Origin: Tautonia marina
Lineage (GTDB): Bacteria; Planctomycetota; Planctomycetia; Isosphaerales; Isosphaeraceae
Reading direction: 5' to 3'
DNA length: 64,000 nt
Assembly: GCF_009177065.1 (NCBI RefSeq)
Contig: NZ_WEZF01000022.1
Location: 51,020 to 115,019 of the forward strand
How positions within the stretch are numbered: position 1 is the stretch's first letter; every line of letters starts with the position of its first letter. The position numbers and the translations under genes are program-made. This document shows positions 17,874 through 26,427 of the stretch, piece by piece. Below the pieces are notes generated by a model. The model saw nothing but the letters and a program-made list of their open reading frames with translations, had not been told where the DNA came from and ran no database searches.

Positions 17874-18287
17874 TCAGATCTGAGACAGATTGGCTCCGAG
17901 CAATCCGACCTTGATTCCATTCTCCTTCAAGATCCGAGTCGCCTTGCCGTTGACCATCAGCAGGATGAACAATCCGATCAAGGGAAGTAACGCCCCAATC
18001 CCCAGCACAATCCCCAGCGCCGTGCTGTAGACCTTCATCGCCAGCAGGAAGATGAACACCATCGAGGCCAGCGCGATCCCCAACAGCATCAACAGCAACA
18101 CGATCCCCAGCTCCGGCGGCACCAGGAACTGACCGATCACGATTCCAAAATAGAGCAGGATGCAAACAAGGATCCCCTTCTGATACGTCGCCACTTTCTT
18201 CAGATCCTCCCGACTCCCACTCCGTACTCCCACAGCCTCGACCGATCGTCCGCTCGTCTGGGGAGCCTCATAGGGATTGTCACTCAT
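17874..18287 (-). CDS. Small membrane protein with NPYEAP N-terminus
   Basis: Start at ATG 18287 gives MSDNPYEAPQTSG, an N-terminal motif seen at the start of many small planctomycete membrane proteins; the longer frame to 18353 is not supported. 137 residues with three or four hydrophobic segments (ILVCILLYFGIVIGQFLV, IVLLLMLLGIALASMVFIF, ALGIVLGIGALLPLIGLFIL) and a charged C-terminal tail ILKENGIKVGLLG. Function unknown. Its neighbours downstream are the cupin and RuvC-fold genes. Confidence 0.7.
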   Translation of the reverse strand: MSDNPYEAPQTSGRSVEAVGVRSGSREDLKKVATYQKGILVCILLYFGIVIGQFLVPPELGIVLLLMLLGIALASMVFIFLLAMKVYSTALGIVLGIGALLPLIGLFILLMVNGKATRILKENGIKVGLLGANLSQI

Positions 18288-18415
18288 CGGAACCTCTGCT
18301 TCAGGGAGGGAACATGTACGGCATTCGCATCGCCCATCAACGCGATCGCCCAATGATTGCCGATTGGTCGATCTCTGAAAAGAGGTCAGCGACCTTCACC
18401 ACCCGCCCCGTCCAA

Positions 18416-19282
18416 TCACGGCGACGAGTGCCACCGCCTCGGCACCGGGGCATCGAAGCGCCCCGTCGGCGCCGGGAACCGCACGCCGACCTTCCAGAGC
18501 ATGTCCGGCTGATGCTTCGCCAGCAGGTACTTCATCACCACTTCATCCGACGGCGGCATCCCCGGGTCCTTGAACACCACGCAGAGCCTCGCCTCGCCGC
18601 TGTAGGTATCCGCCTTCCAGACCTCGATCAACGCATGTGACTTCCTCGAAATCCGGTAGATGCGCGGCCCATTGCGGATCGTGATCCGATCGTCCCGGCA
18701 GAACTCCTCGAACTCGCGAGGCTCAACCACATCCTTCACCAGTTGCGCCGCCACCAGCTCCGGCACCCCCTGGGCAAAGGCAGCGGCATCGAGCGTCATC
18801 GGCTCGTCGTCTCGGGTCGGTTCGGGAGTGCTGCTCCCATCAATCACCCGAAAGACCTCATGCTCGACCAGCTTCGCATACCCCGCCCTCAAGGCCGGAT
18901 TGGCGATTACCAGCCTCGGGAACGAACCCGCCACTCGCACCACTTCGTGCGCGAACGCTTCGACCTCTCGATGTAACTTCGCCATCCAGAACGCGACATT
19001 CTTGTCCCGGTCGCTGCTCGAATAACGGAAGACGTGCGGCCCGACGTCCGGCACCGTCACCTCGACTTCCGCCCCCTCCTTCTCCACCGCATGCAAGACC
19101 GCCGCGTACGACGCCTCCCCCCTCACAAATCGCTCAGCCGCCTCCTCCTGATTCCCCCCCTTGATCCGCACCGTCCGGTACGACGGCCTTGCCTTCAAGA
19201 CCACCTCGCGCGCAAGCCGATCCGCCTGGCTCCGCTCGTCGGCGGCCTCGATCTCCCATCGCAGGTATCCGGTTCGGATCAT
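18416..19282 (-). CDS. Conserved hypothetical protein, 288 residues
   Basis: A soluble protein with no signal or membrane segment. I do not recognise a family. Visible features: an alpha/beta pattern (YRTVRIKGGNQEEAAERFV, EVEVTVPDVGPHVFRYS), a helical middle around LHREVEAFAHEVVRVAG, and charged C-terminal strands (HALIEVWKADTYSGEARLCV, MKYLLAKHQPDMLWKVGV). No catalytic motif stands out. The regular codon use and lack of low complexity support a real gene. It is 131 bases downstream of a 75-residue protein on the same strand. Confidence 0.55.
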   Translation of the reverse strand: MIRTGYLRWEIEAADERSQADRLAREVVLKARPSYRTVRIKGGNQEEAAERFVRGEASYAAVLHAVEKEGAEVEVTVPDVGPHVFRYSSSDRDKNVAFWMAKLHREVEAFAHEVVRVAGSFPRLVIANPALRAGYAKLVEHEVFRVIDGSSTPEPTRDDEPMTLDAAAFAQGVPELVAAQLVKDVVEPREFEEFCRDDRITIRNGPRIYRISRKSHALIEVWKADTYSGEARLCVVFKDPGMPPSDEVVMKYLLAKHQPDMLWKVGVRFPAPTGRFDAPVPRRWHSSP

Positions 19283-19413
19283 GGCGTCAGGACCGGCTCT
19301 CTGCTGGCGGCCATTCGTCTCATGGAGACGCTGGGCCGTCCAGCATCCGTCGAAGATGATTCAAGACATCGCGGCCGAGGACACCCACATCCCGATCGGG
19401 GCCGATGGCCCGG

Positions 19414-19641
19414 TCATCCCCCCTGGATCGCCGGCACGAGTAGGATCTCCGGCGCCGAGGCGTCGAACGCTCGGATTGGGGTCGTCTTGCCGGGCCCATC
19501 GAGGCGGAAGGCCATCCGGCCGGGGGTGAAGTGCTCGGCGAAGGCTCGCTCGGCATCGCTGATGCTGTCGGGTTGAGCAACGTCCCATTCGGCGAGGCAG
19601 AGGTCGCCGTGGCCGGTCTTGAGCAGGCGAAGCTTCGACAT
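19414..19641 (-). CDS. Small conserved hypothetical protein, 75 residues
   Basis: Start at ATG 19641 (MSKLRLLKTGHGD). The product is a short soluble protein with GHGDLCLAEWD near the start and a C-terminal LLVPAIQGG. I do not recognise a domain. It has the same orientation as the 288-residue gene downstream and may share its transcript. It has coding-like third-position G/C bias, but the small size keeps confidence moderate. Confidence 0.5.
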   Translation of the reverse strand: MSKLRLLKTGHGDLCLAEWDVAQPDSISDAERAFAEHFTPGRMAFRLDGPGKTTPIRAFDASAPEILLVPAIQGG

Positions 19642-20259
19642 GGCAGGCACGCTCCGTCGGTGCAAAGGCTCAATCTGAGTGAAGGGGAGTCGCCTTGACG
19701 CCGAAGTTCGGGCCGACGCTCCCCTGATCGATTCCGGAGTCCGATCCGATCGTGCCTATTGTACCGGTCGTCTCACCGACCGGCCAGTCTCGAACACCGT
19801 CCCGCGCCGCCGCTCCCCTCCAGGCACCCCCTCGGGTACGCTCCCTTGGCGTCCTGGGCCGGTCGGAGCCTCGGAACGATCCACGACGTCACGACGCGTT
19901 TTCGAATTCCTCCCGGATTTTGTGACTGAACCCTCCCTCGGCCACGATCTTTTCAAGAGAGGGGCCGATCGGTCGGATCTGCTTCCTCTTCCTCGATTTC
20001 CCTGGCGAGTCCCCCGTGCCGATCCTCCCGCCCTCCTCCCTCAACCGCCCCTTAACCACCTCCCGTCCCCCCAGCGCGCCCCCTCGCGTTCAACCTTCCC
20101 GTTTCGCTTACGCCGTCTCAACCTGGGACTGGCCCCGCAACCACCTTCGTTCAGAATTCCTCTCCCCGACGAAACGAACCCATTTCGCTCCGCACACCCC
20201 GACGAAACGAACCCATTCCTTTGACCACAAACCCCAATTTCATAGGAGCTTTCATCTGA
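19642..20259. other. Intergenic region with short direct repeat
   Basis: 618 bases between a small hypothetical gene and DUF1501, both leftward. It is C- and T-rich on the plus strand. Its only clear structure is the 33-base-period repeat at 20164-20217. I see no convincing gene; the plus-strand frame 19679-20224 looks compositional. Confidence 0.5.
20164..20217 (+). repeat. Two-copy direct repeat, 33-base period (DETNPF-type)
   Basis: Copies of CCCCGACGAAACGAACCCATT begin at 20164 and 20197, exact over about 21 bases and 33 bases apart (11 codons). In one frame each reads DETNPF. I recall similar ETNPF-like short repeats between genes of related planctomycetes, so this may be a family of dispersed intergenic repeats. 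No role is known. Confidence 0.6.
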
Positions 20260-21645
20260 TCACGACCAGGGGATCGGCCGGCCACGGTTGATCGGCAAGG
20301 GGCGGCCGAGGGGGTCGTGGAGTTCAATTGTCGGGTCGATGCCGAGGGCCTCAAGGATCGTCGCCCCCAGGTCGGCGGGGGTAAACGATTCGGTCGTCGG
20401 AAACGAGGCGAGCCGGTCGCTCGAGCCGAGGACCTGGCCCCGACCAACCCCCGCGCCGAAGGCAAGCGAACTGAAGACGGCCGGCCAGTGGTCGCGACCG
20501 TCGGGCTTGGCGCCGGCCCCCCCTTTGATCGGCTGGCCGATCCGAGGGGTCCGGCCAAACTCTCCGGTCACGATCACCAGAACCTCGTCGCTCAGGCCCC
20601 TCGCATCCAGATCCTCGGCCAGGGCCGAGACGGCGCGATCGAACGGCGGGCAGAGGATTTCGCGATGACGTTCAAAATTCTTCTCATGCGTATCCCAGAC
20701 GTTCGACTCTCCCAGGTTCACCTGCACCAAAGGGACCCCGGCCTCGACCAGGCGACGCCCGAGCAGCAACCCCTGGCCCATCAACGTCCGGCCATAGCGG
20801 TCTCGAAGGCGAGGGTCTTCCCGCTCCAGGTCGAACGCCTCGCGGCACGTCGGCGACGTCACGATGGCGATCGCCTGGCGGCGGAACTCGTCCATCGGAG
20901 TCGAGTCTGCCAGCCGATCCCATCCTCGGCGAGCCTCGTCGACCGTCTCCAGCAGCGATCGGCGCCGATCGAGGCGATCGACCGAGAGTCCTTCGGGAAG
21001 CTCCAGTGTCTCGGGACCGAACCCGGCCTCGGTCGGGTCGCCGAGGATATGCCAGGGGTCGAACCTCGGGCCGAGGAACCCGGCATTCTGTCCGGGGAAG
21101 ACCGCCCCTTCAAACGTCAGGTTGGTCGGCAGGATGACCGCATGCGGCAGGCCCTCCGGCGCCGACCGGGTCGCGGCAAGCACCGCGCCCAGATGCGGCT
21201 GATCTTTCCGAGAGGCCGCCACGCCGGTCCCGGGCGGAACCTCGTCCACTCCGCCGAGCAGGCGATGCACGGCCAGTTCATGCACAGGGCTGGTCGTCCG
21301 CATCGACCGGACCAGGGTCATCCGATCGACCACCTCCGCGATCCTCGGCAGGTGTTCACCGAACCGGACGCCCGGAATCGCCGTGGCGATCGTGTCAAAC
21401 TCCCCTCGGATTTCTCGCGGTGCGTCGGGCTTCGGGTCGAATGTCTCCAGGTGGCTCGGGCCACCGGGACAGAAGGCGAGGATCACCCCTCGGATCGGCC
21501 GAACCGACGTCGAAGCCGACGGCCTCGCCAGCGCCTGAGCCCGGAACACGTCCGAGAGGTTCAGGCCAAGCCACGACAGCGCCCCGGCACGCAGGACGTC
21601 CCGACGCGAAACCGTTCGGAATCCCATCGGCAGGGGCCTCATCAT
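20260..21645 (-). CDS. DUF1501 family protein with Tat signal
   Basis: 461 residues, a complete family member. The N-terminus carries a twin-arginine signal, TVSRRDVLRAGALSWLGLNL, so it is exported folded. Family motifs follow: ILAFCPGGPSHLETFDPKPD, VDRMTLVRSMRT, GPRFDPWHI, WDTHEKNFERH, VIVTGEFGRTPRIG, GRDHWPAVFSSLAFGAGVG and TPADLGATILEALGI. The fold is sulfatase-like; the reaction is not established. It normally accompanies DUF1549/DUF1553 proteins in planctomycetes, but here it stands alone, divergent from the isochorismatase. Confidence 0.92.
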   Translation of the reverse strand: MMRPLPMGFRTVSRRDVLRAGALSWLGLNLSDVFRAQALARPSASTSVRPIRGVILAFCPGGPSHLETFDPKPDAPREIRGEFDTIATAIPGVRFGEHLPRIAEVVDRMTLVRSMRTTSPVHELAVHRLLGGVDEVPPGTGVAASRKDQPHLGAVLAATRSAPEGLPHAVILPTNLTFEGAVFPGQNAGFLGPRFDPWHILGDPTEAGFGPETLELPEGLSVDRLDRRRSLLETVDEARRGWDRLADSTPMDEFRRQAIAIVTSPTCREAFDLEREDPRLRDRYGRTLMGQGLLLGRRLVEAGVPLVQVNLGESNVWDTHEKNFERHREILCPPFDRAVSALAEDLDARGLSDEVLVIVTGEFGRTPRIGQPIKGGAGAKPDGRDHWPAVFSSLAFGAGVGRGQVLGSSDRLASFPTTESFTPADLGATILEALGIDPTIELHDPLGRPLPINRGRPIPWS

Positions 21646-21839
21646 GGACGATCGCCCGGTGTTGAGGAGAGTCGAGAACCGCTCGCCGCCGGATCGCGGC
21701 CAGGAATCGACGCGATCTCCGACGTCTGGGTATCTTCACCATCGTATCGACCGTTACACTCCGATCCAAGATCCCTTCCGGCTCCGATCTTCGGGCGACG
21801 CCGCCCGATATCAACTGGCAAGTGCGGGGGCACCGACCC

Positions 21840-22445
21840 ATGCAGCATCATTCTCGTGTCTTCGTTGATGTGGACACTCAGCGCGACTTTCTCGATCACG
21901 ATGGTTCCCTGTTCATCCGGGGTTCCGAGGCGATCCGGCCCAACCTGGCCCGCCTGACGGCCTTTGCCCGCGATCATGGCATCCCCATCATTGCCACCGC
22001 ATGCGCTCACGAACTGGATGAACCCGACCCCGAACCGTTTCCCCCTCACTGTCTCGTCGGCACGCCGGGGGCCGATCGCGTCGACGAAACCCGATGGCCG
22101 AACAGCCTGATGATCGGCCCCGACGACCACTTCGAGCCGCCAAAGTCCGTCCCCGAACATCTGACGCTTCAAAAGCGTCGTTATGAGGTCTTCTCGCACC
22201 CCGAGGCCGACCGCGTCATCGCCTGGTACGGCCGAAACGAGCCGACCTTCGTCGTCTACGGCGTGGCGACCGATTATTGCGTCGCCTGCGCGGTTCGGGG
22301 TCTTCGAGACCGTGGCTATCGCGTCGCCGTCGTGACCGACGCCATCGAAGCCGTTGATCCGTCGGCCTCCGAAACCGTCCTGGCCGAGTTCGACCGCCTG
22401 GGAGTCGAACGCACCACCACGGATGCCATCTGCGGAAGCGCTTGA
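21840..22445 (+). CDS. Isochorismatase / nicotinamidase family hydrolase
   Basis: Start taken at ATG 21840; a GTG at 21822 is in frame but has no better ribosome site. 201 residues. The cysteine-hydrolase triad is present: Asp in VFVDVDTQRDFLDHDG, Lys in LTLQKRRYEVF and Cys in GVATDYCVACAVRGL. The cis-peptide region VYGVATDYC is the family signature. Family enzymes hydrolyse nicotinamide, isochorismate and related amides; the nicotinamidase side is favoured by DTQRDF at the metal site, but that is inference. It is divergent from the DUF1501 gene. Confidence 0.85.
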   Translation: MQHHSRVFVDVDTQRDFLDHDGSLFIRGSEAIRPNLARLTAFARDHGIPIIATACAHELDEPDPEPFPPHCLVGTPGADRVDETRWPNSLMIGPDDHFEPPKSVPEHLTLQKRRYEVFSHPEADRVIAWYGRNEPTFVVYGVATDYCVACAVRGLRDRGYRVAVVTDAIEAVDPSASETVLAEFDRLGVERTTTDAICGSA

Positions 22446-22585
22446 GGAGTCGAGGTTCACGCCACCGAGCCTCCCGCGAGCCGACATCCTTCCGCGCCTG
22501 GCAATCCGAAGCGTACAATATCGAATGCGTTGTTCGGGACGAGCCCGACCCGGCCTCCAGATGCCCGCCAACGCCGAGATTCATC

Positions 22586-23416
22586 ATGCGACCGGACAAG
22601 TACAAGCGACGCCAGCAAGCTCCTCGGGCCGACGACCGGCTTCGCCAGCAAATCGCCCAGGAAGCGGCTCGACGGCTCTATCCCAAGCTTGCCCCCGAGT
22701 CCGGTTCCGGACCGCTCGGTCAGGCGAGCGAGGCGGACTACTCAACCGCCAAGCGTCAGGCTGCTGCCGTGCTCGGCCGTCGGATTCGCCCCGGCGACCT
22801 GCCGACGGACCACGAGGTCCGCGAGGCTGTCATCACCCTGGTCCGCGACCGGGCCGAGGCCGAGGCCGCCGGCGCGGCCCCTCTCGTCCCCGAGCCGGAA
22901 CCCGACGCCGAGCCCCCCCGACTGGCCGACCACCTCGATCGCTTCGCCCTCTACAAGTTGCGGCTCGATCCCCTGGAAACGGTCAAGCAAAGCGCACGTT
23001 CTCACCCCGAAGGCGACGCGCTGTACCATAGCCTTCAGGTCTTCGAACTGGCCCGAGCCGAGCGGCCGTTCGACGAGGAATTTTTGCTCGCCGCCCTGCT
23101 GCACGACGTCGGCAAGGCCATTGATTTGAGTGATCACGTCACCGCCGGACTGGAGGCGCTCGACGGCGCGATTCCCGAGCGGACCCGATGGCTCATTGCC
23201 CACCACCGCGACGCTCGAGCCGCCATCGACGCGGCCCCCGGTGGTCGAGCCCGCCGCGTCCCCGGCATCGAAACAGACGACCAGAGCCTCGAAGACCTGC
23301 TCTTGCTCGGTCGGCTCGACCGCGAAGGCCGAGTCCCCGGCGCTCCGGTTCCGACCATCGAGGAAGCGCTCACGTACCTGAAAGGGCTCGAAGACGAAGC
23401 CTATCTCGACGGCTGA
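22586..23416 (+). CDS. HD-domain metal-dependent phosphohydrolase
   Basis: Start at ATG 22586 (MRPDKYKRRQQ); the same frame continues upstream to 22442 without coding character. 276 residues. A basic helical N-terminal region (QQIAQEAARRLYPKL) is followed by the HD domain at about 140-230: the first His in DALYHSLQVFELA, HD in LLAALLHDVGKAIDLSDH, His in WLIAHHRDARAAI and a final Asp further on. Such proteins hydrolyse nucleotides or related phosphates. No GYP or sensor domain is fused. It follows isochorismatase by 140 bases and precedes HAD by 158. Confidence 0.85.
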   Translation: MRPDKYKRRQQAPRADDRLRQQIAQEAARRLYPKLAPESGSGPLGQASEADYSTAKRQAAAVLGRRIRPGDLPTDHEVREAVITLVRDRAEAEAAGAAPLVPEPEPDAEPPRLADHLDRFALYKLRLDPLETVKQSARSHPEGDALYHSLQVFELARAERPFDEEFLLAALLHDVGKAIDLSDHVTAGLEALDGAIPERTRWLIAHHRDARAAIDAAPGGRARRVPGIETDDQSLEDLLLLGRLDREGRVPGAPVPTIEEALTYLKGLEDEAYLDG

Positions 23417-23574
23417 GGCCCCCTCGATTCTCCCTCGTCCCTGAATCAAGTTCCTGACCACGCACAACCCGTCGTCCCGGACGGGCCGGTTGCCTCGCCC
23501 CGTCCCTACCCCGCTCGACAGCCCCCGGGCGAGACCGATGGCCCAGGGCCGTCGTCTTCCCAAGGATCGTCTCG

Positions 23575-24186
23575 ATGCACGACAAACCCACCCTCTTTTT
23601 CGACGTCGGCGGCGTGTTGCTGACCAACGGCTTCGACACGAGCAGCCGCAAGCTTGCCGCTCAGCGGTTCGGCATCGACTACCAGGAGTTCCAAACCCGT
23701 CACGAGATGTCGAAGACCGCCATCGAGACGGGTCGGATCACCCTCGATACCTACCTGCGCCGCACCGTCTTTTACCGCCCCCGAACCTTCTCGATCGACG
23801 AGTTCCAGGAGTTCATGTACAGCCAGTCGCAGCCGATCGACGATGCCCTCGAATGGGTTCGCACACTGGCCAGGCGCGACTCGTGCCACCTGTTTACCCT
23901 GAACAACGAATCGAGAGAACTGCACGAATATCGCGTGCGAACGTTTCGGCTCCATGAGATTTTCCGAGGATTTCTCACCTCGTGCTATCTCGGCCTGGCC
24001 AAGCCGGACGACGCGATTTACTCGGCGGCGCTCGGGATCGCCGGTTGCTCGAAGACGCGAGCCCTGTTCATCGACGACCGCCCCTTGAACGTCGAGGCGG
24101 CCCTCGCCGCCGGATTCCAGGCGGTGCTCTATACCGGCGTCGATCCGCTCCGTGAGTTCCTCAAGGAACACGGTCTCGAGTCGTGA
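23575..24186 (+). CDS. HAD-superfamily hydrolase
   Basis: 203 residues. HAD motifs: LFFDVGGVLLTNG (motif I, nucleophile Asp, with Gly-Gly at the usual DxD/DxDG position), LFTLNNESRELHEY (motif II with Thr and Asn), a Lys in GLAKPDDAIYSAAL and FIDDRPLNVEAALAAGF (motif IV). The shape matches the small alpha-helical-cap HAD subfamily of epoxide-hydrolase N-terminal and YihX-type phosphatases. Motif I has V-G-G in place of the DxD catalytic acid, as in YihX-type members, so activity is plausible. Substrate unknown. Confidence 0.88.
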   Translation: MHDKPTLFFDVGGVLLTNGFDTSSRKLAAQRFGIDYQEFQTRHEMSKTAIETGRITLDTYLRRTVFYRPRTFSIDEFQEFMYSQSQPIDDALEWVRTLARRDSCHLFTLNNESRELHEYRVRTFRLHEIFRGFLTSCYLGLAKPDDAIYSAALGIAGCSKTRALFIDDRPLNVEAALAAGFQAVLYTGVDPLREFLKEHGLES

Positions 24187-24291
24187 AGCCCAGGCTCGGC
24201 GCCAGGGTTCCGCGCAGGCCGAACCATGCGACCGGATGATTCAAAAGGAATCAGACAACCTAGCGAGTTGAACCGACCATGATCCCACGAT

Positions 24292-25791
24292 TTACCGATG
24301 GACGATGCGTCGATACAGACTCAAGACTCGGCCCAGGCGGGCCGAATAGGGGAAGACCTGAGGCCGAGGAGCTTTAAGCGATCGGGCGACGAAGGTTCGG
24401 GGGGCGGTCATTTCGATCAGACCCTCCGCGCCATGGACCCGGCCGAATCCGCTGGCCTTCATGCCTCCGGCCGGGGCCGAGGCGAGGGCAAAGAAGCTCG
24501 TGGCCTCGTTCACCCCGATGACCCCCGCATCGAGCCGAGCAGCCAGCGCCCGAGCCCGTCGCCGGTCAAGCCCCCAGACACTCGCCGACAGGCCGAATCG
24601 GCTGGCGTTCACCGCCTCGGCGGCGGCCTGGTCGTCGGTCACCTCACGAACGATCACCACCGGGCCGAAGATCCCTTCGAGTGCGCGTTCGGCCGCTTCG
24701 TTGCCCCGATCCGCCAGCAAAACCGTCGGACGATAGAACGACCCCGGCCCGTCGATCGGCTCGCCTCCCGCCAGCAATCGGGCACCGGCCGCGAGGGCCG
24801 CCTGAACCTGGGAATGGACGGCGTCGCGTGCCCGATCGGAGATCAACGGGCCAAGGTCCACGTCGGATCGGCTCGGGTCGCCCAATCGGAGCGCATCGGC
24901 CTGCCTGGCAAAGGCCTCGGCCCAGGACTCGGCCGGGCGATCGACGAGGAACACCCGCTTGACCGACATGCACGCCTGACCGGCGCCAAGGAAGGCCGAC
25001 CACCGCAGCGCGGCGATGGTGCGATCGTCAGGGGCATCGGGCAAGACCACCGCCGCATCAAACCCGGACAGCTCCACGACTGCCGGTATTCCCTTCGCAC
25101 CGAGCGCCTCCAGCACCCGTCGGCCGTTCTGAAGCCCTCCGGTAAAGATGAGCTTCGCCACGTTCGCATCGACGAGCGCCGAGCCGACCTCCGGTCCTCC
25201 CTGGACGATCGAGACAAGCCCCTCGGGCAGGCCGGCCGCGTCGATCGTCTCCTGAAGCAGGGCCCCACAATGGCAGGACAGCTCGGACGGCTTCCAGACC
25301 ACGGCGTTCCCTGCGGCGATCGCATGAGCAATTACCGGCGCATTCAGCAAGATCGGGTAGTTCCAGGCGCCGATGACGCCGATCACCCCCAGCGGCCGAC
25401 GCTCGATCCGAGCCGGGGGCATCAGGAGCCACCGTTGCCAGCGGGGGGACTCGGTCCGAGGGGCTAGCACCCGGCCGGCGGTCTGGATCGTCCAGCGCAG
25501 CGCGTCGAGACTCGGGATCACCTCGGCGGCCATCGCCTCGCCGATCGGTTTGCCGATCTCCGCACAGACGGCCTCGGCCAGCGCATCCCCCCTCCGACTG
25601 AGTTCCCGGTGCCATCGTCGCAACGCCTCTCGGCGTTCCGACCACGGTCGATCGGCCCAGGATCGCTGGGCGTTCGCCGCCCGATCGACCCGCTGGGCCA
25701 CCTGATCGGGAGCCGTGCCGGCGATCCGGGCCAGTTCGGCTCCGGTCGCTGGGTTCCGAGCGATCAGCGGGTCTGCAACGGAGGTCGTCAT
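24292..25791 (-). CDS. Aldehyde dehydrogenase family protein
   Basis: Start chosen at ATG 25791 (MTTSVADP); an earlier ATG at 25839 overlaps the neighbouring divergent gene region. 499 residues, the usual family length. The NAD(P)-binding motif region GVIGAWNYPILLNAPVIAHA with KPSELS is present, the catalytic Cys lies in GAGQACMSVKRVF (GxGQxC) and the Glu in VVELSGFDAAVVL, where ELGG is usual. The C-terminal region GGMKASGFGRVHGAEGL is conserved. It oxidises an aldehyde to an acid with NAD(P); substrate not predictable. The C-terminal LGRVLSLYRRIVHR extends beyond the fold. Confidence 0.9.
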   Translation of the reverse strand: MTTSVADPLIARNPATGAELARIAGTAPDQVAQRVDRAANAQRSWADRPWSERREALRRWHRELSRRGDALAEAVCAEIGKPIGEAMAAEVIPSLDALRWTIQTAGRVLAPRTESPRWQRWLLMPPARIERRPLGVIGVIGAWNYPILLNAPVIAHAIAAGNAVVWKPSELSCHCGALLQETIDAAGLPEGLVSIVQGGPEVGSALVDANVAKLIFTGGLQNGRRVLEALGAKGIPAVVELSGFDAAVVLPDAPDDRTIAALRWSAFLGAGQACMSVKRVFLVDRPAESWAEAFARQADALRLGDPSRSDVDLGPLISDRARDAVHSQVQAALAAGARLLAGGEPIDGPGSFYRPTVLLADRGNEAAERALEGIFGPVVIVREVTDDQAAAEAVNASRFGLSASVWGLDRRRARALAARLDAGVIGVNEATSFFALASAPAGGMKASGFGRVHGAEGLIEMTAPRTFVARSLKAPRPQVFPYSARLGRVLSLYRRIVHR

Positions 25792-25893
25792 GGTCGGGCC
25801 TCCCGTCCGGGAAATTGTTCGGCATTGATCTTGCGGCACATGAAATCAAGCGACACGAAAACAGAGACCACCGCGGATGAAAGGAATGGTCCG

Positions 25894-26412
25894 ATGACCG
25901 CGTTAAGGGGTGTGAGGAGGGTGATCGCGGCTCCGTTTTACCTGACGATTCCCCCGGTTGTGAGCGCAGTGTTTGCGGTCGTTTCGGCCGTTGCGATCGG
26001 GATGGTTGACTGGGAACTGCTCCGCGACGTGACCACGTCGGCCGCATGGTTGACGCTCGCCGCCGAGACCTGGGTGGTGCTCGTGGGAGGTGCCTCGGCG
26101 GGGCTGATTACCGGGTCGATCGCCTTGCAATCGGCCCGTCCCACGATCGACCTGGATCAAGGAGCATCCTGGCTGGGCCGGGCCTCTCGGGCGATGGTCG
26201 CGGGAACCATCGGGGGCATACTGACAACCCTGGTCATGTTCATTCTTCGAACGTCCGTGGGTCCCTGGGCAGCCGGGCTGCTGGTGGTGGTGCTGGTGAT
26301 TGCGGGCATTCTGTGGGCCCTGGTCGCCATTTTCCGGATCCCGGCGGAACTGCTGAATCAATCCACCGGCGAGCGGACCGACGACGCGCCGATCTCCGGA
26401 GTCAGGGCGTAA
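25894..26412 (+). CDS. Hypothetical membrane protein, 172 residues
   Basis: Start taken at ATG 25894, 8 bases after AAAGGA; an alternative ATG at 25840 would add 18 polar residues. Four hydrophobic segments are seen: FYLTIPPVVSAVFAVVSAVA, TWVVLVGGASAGLITGSIAL, AMVAGTIGGILTTLVMFIL and AAGLLVVVLVIAGILWALVA. The final tail is polar (STGERTDDAPISG). I recognise no family. It diverges from the aldehyde dehydrogenase gene and its stop is 15 bases before the stop of the GT2 gene on the other strand. Confidence 0.65.
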   Translation: MTALRGVRRVIAAPFYLTIPPVVSAVFAVVSAVAIGMVDWELLRDVTTSAAWLTLAAETWVVLVGGASAGLITGSIALQSARPTIDLDQGASWLGRASRAMVAGTIGGILTTLVMFILRTSVGPWAAGLLVVVLVIAGILWALVAIFRIPAELLNQSTGERTDDAPISGVRA

Positions 26413-26427
26413 CGGGGGCCGGAACGA

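Noticed and set aside
20317..21957. 546-residue plus-strand frame over DUF1501
   Set aside because: Antisense to a complete DUF1501 gene with a Tat signal.
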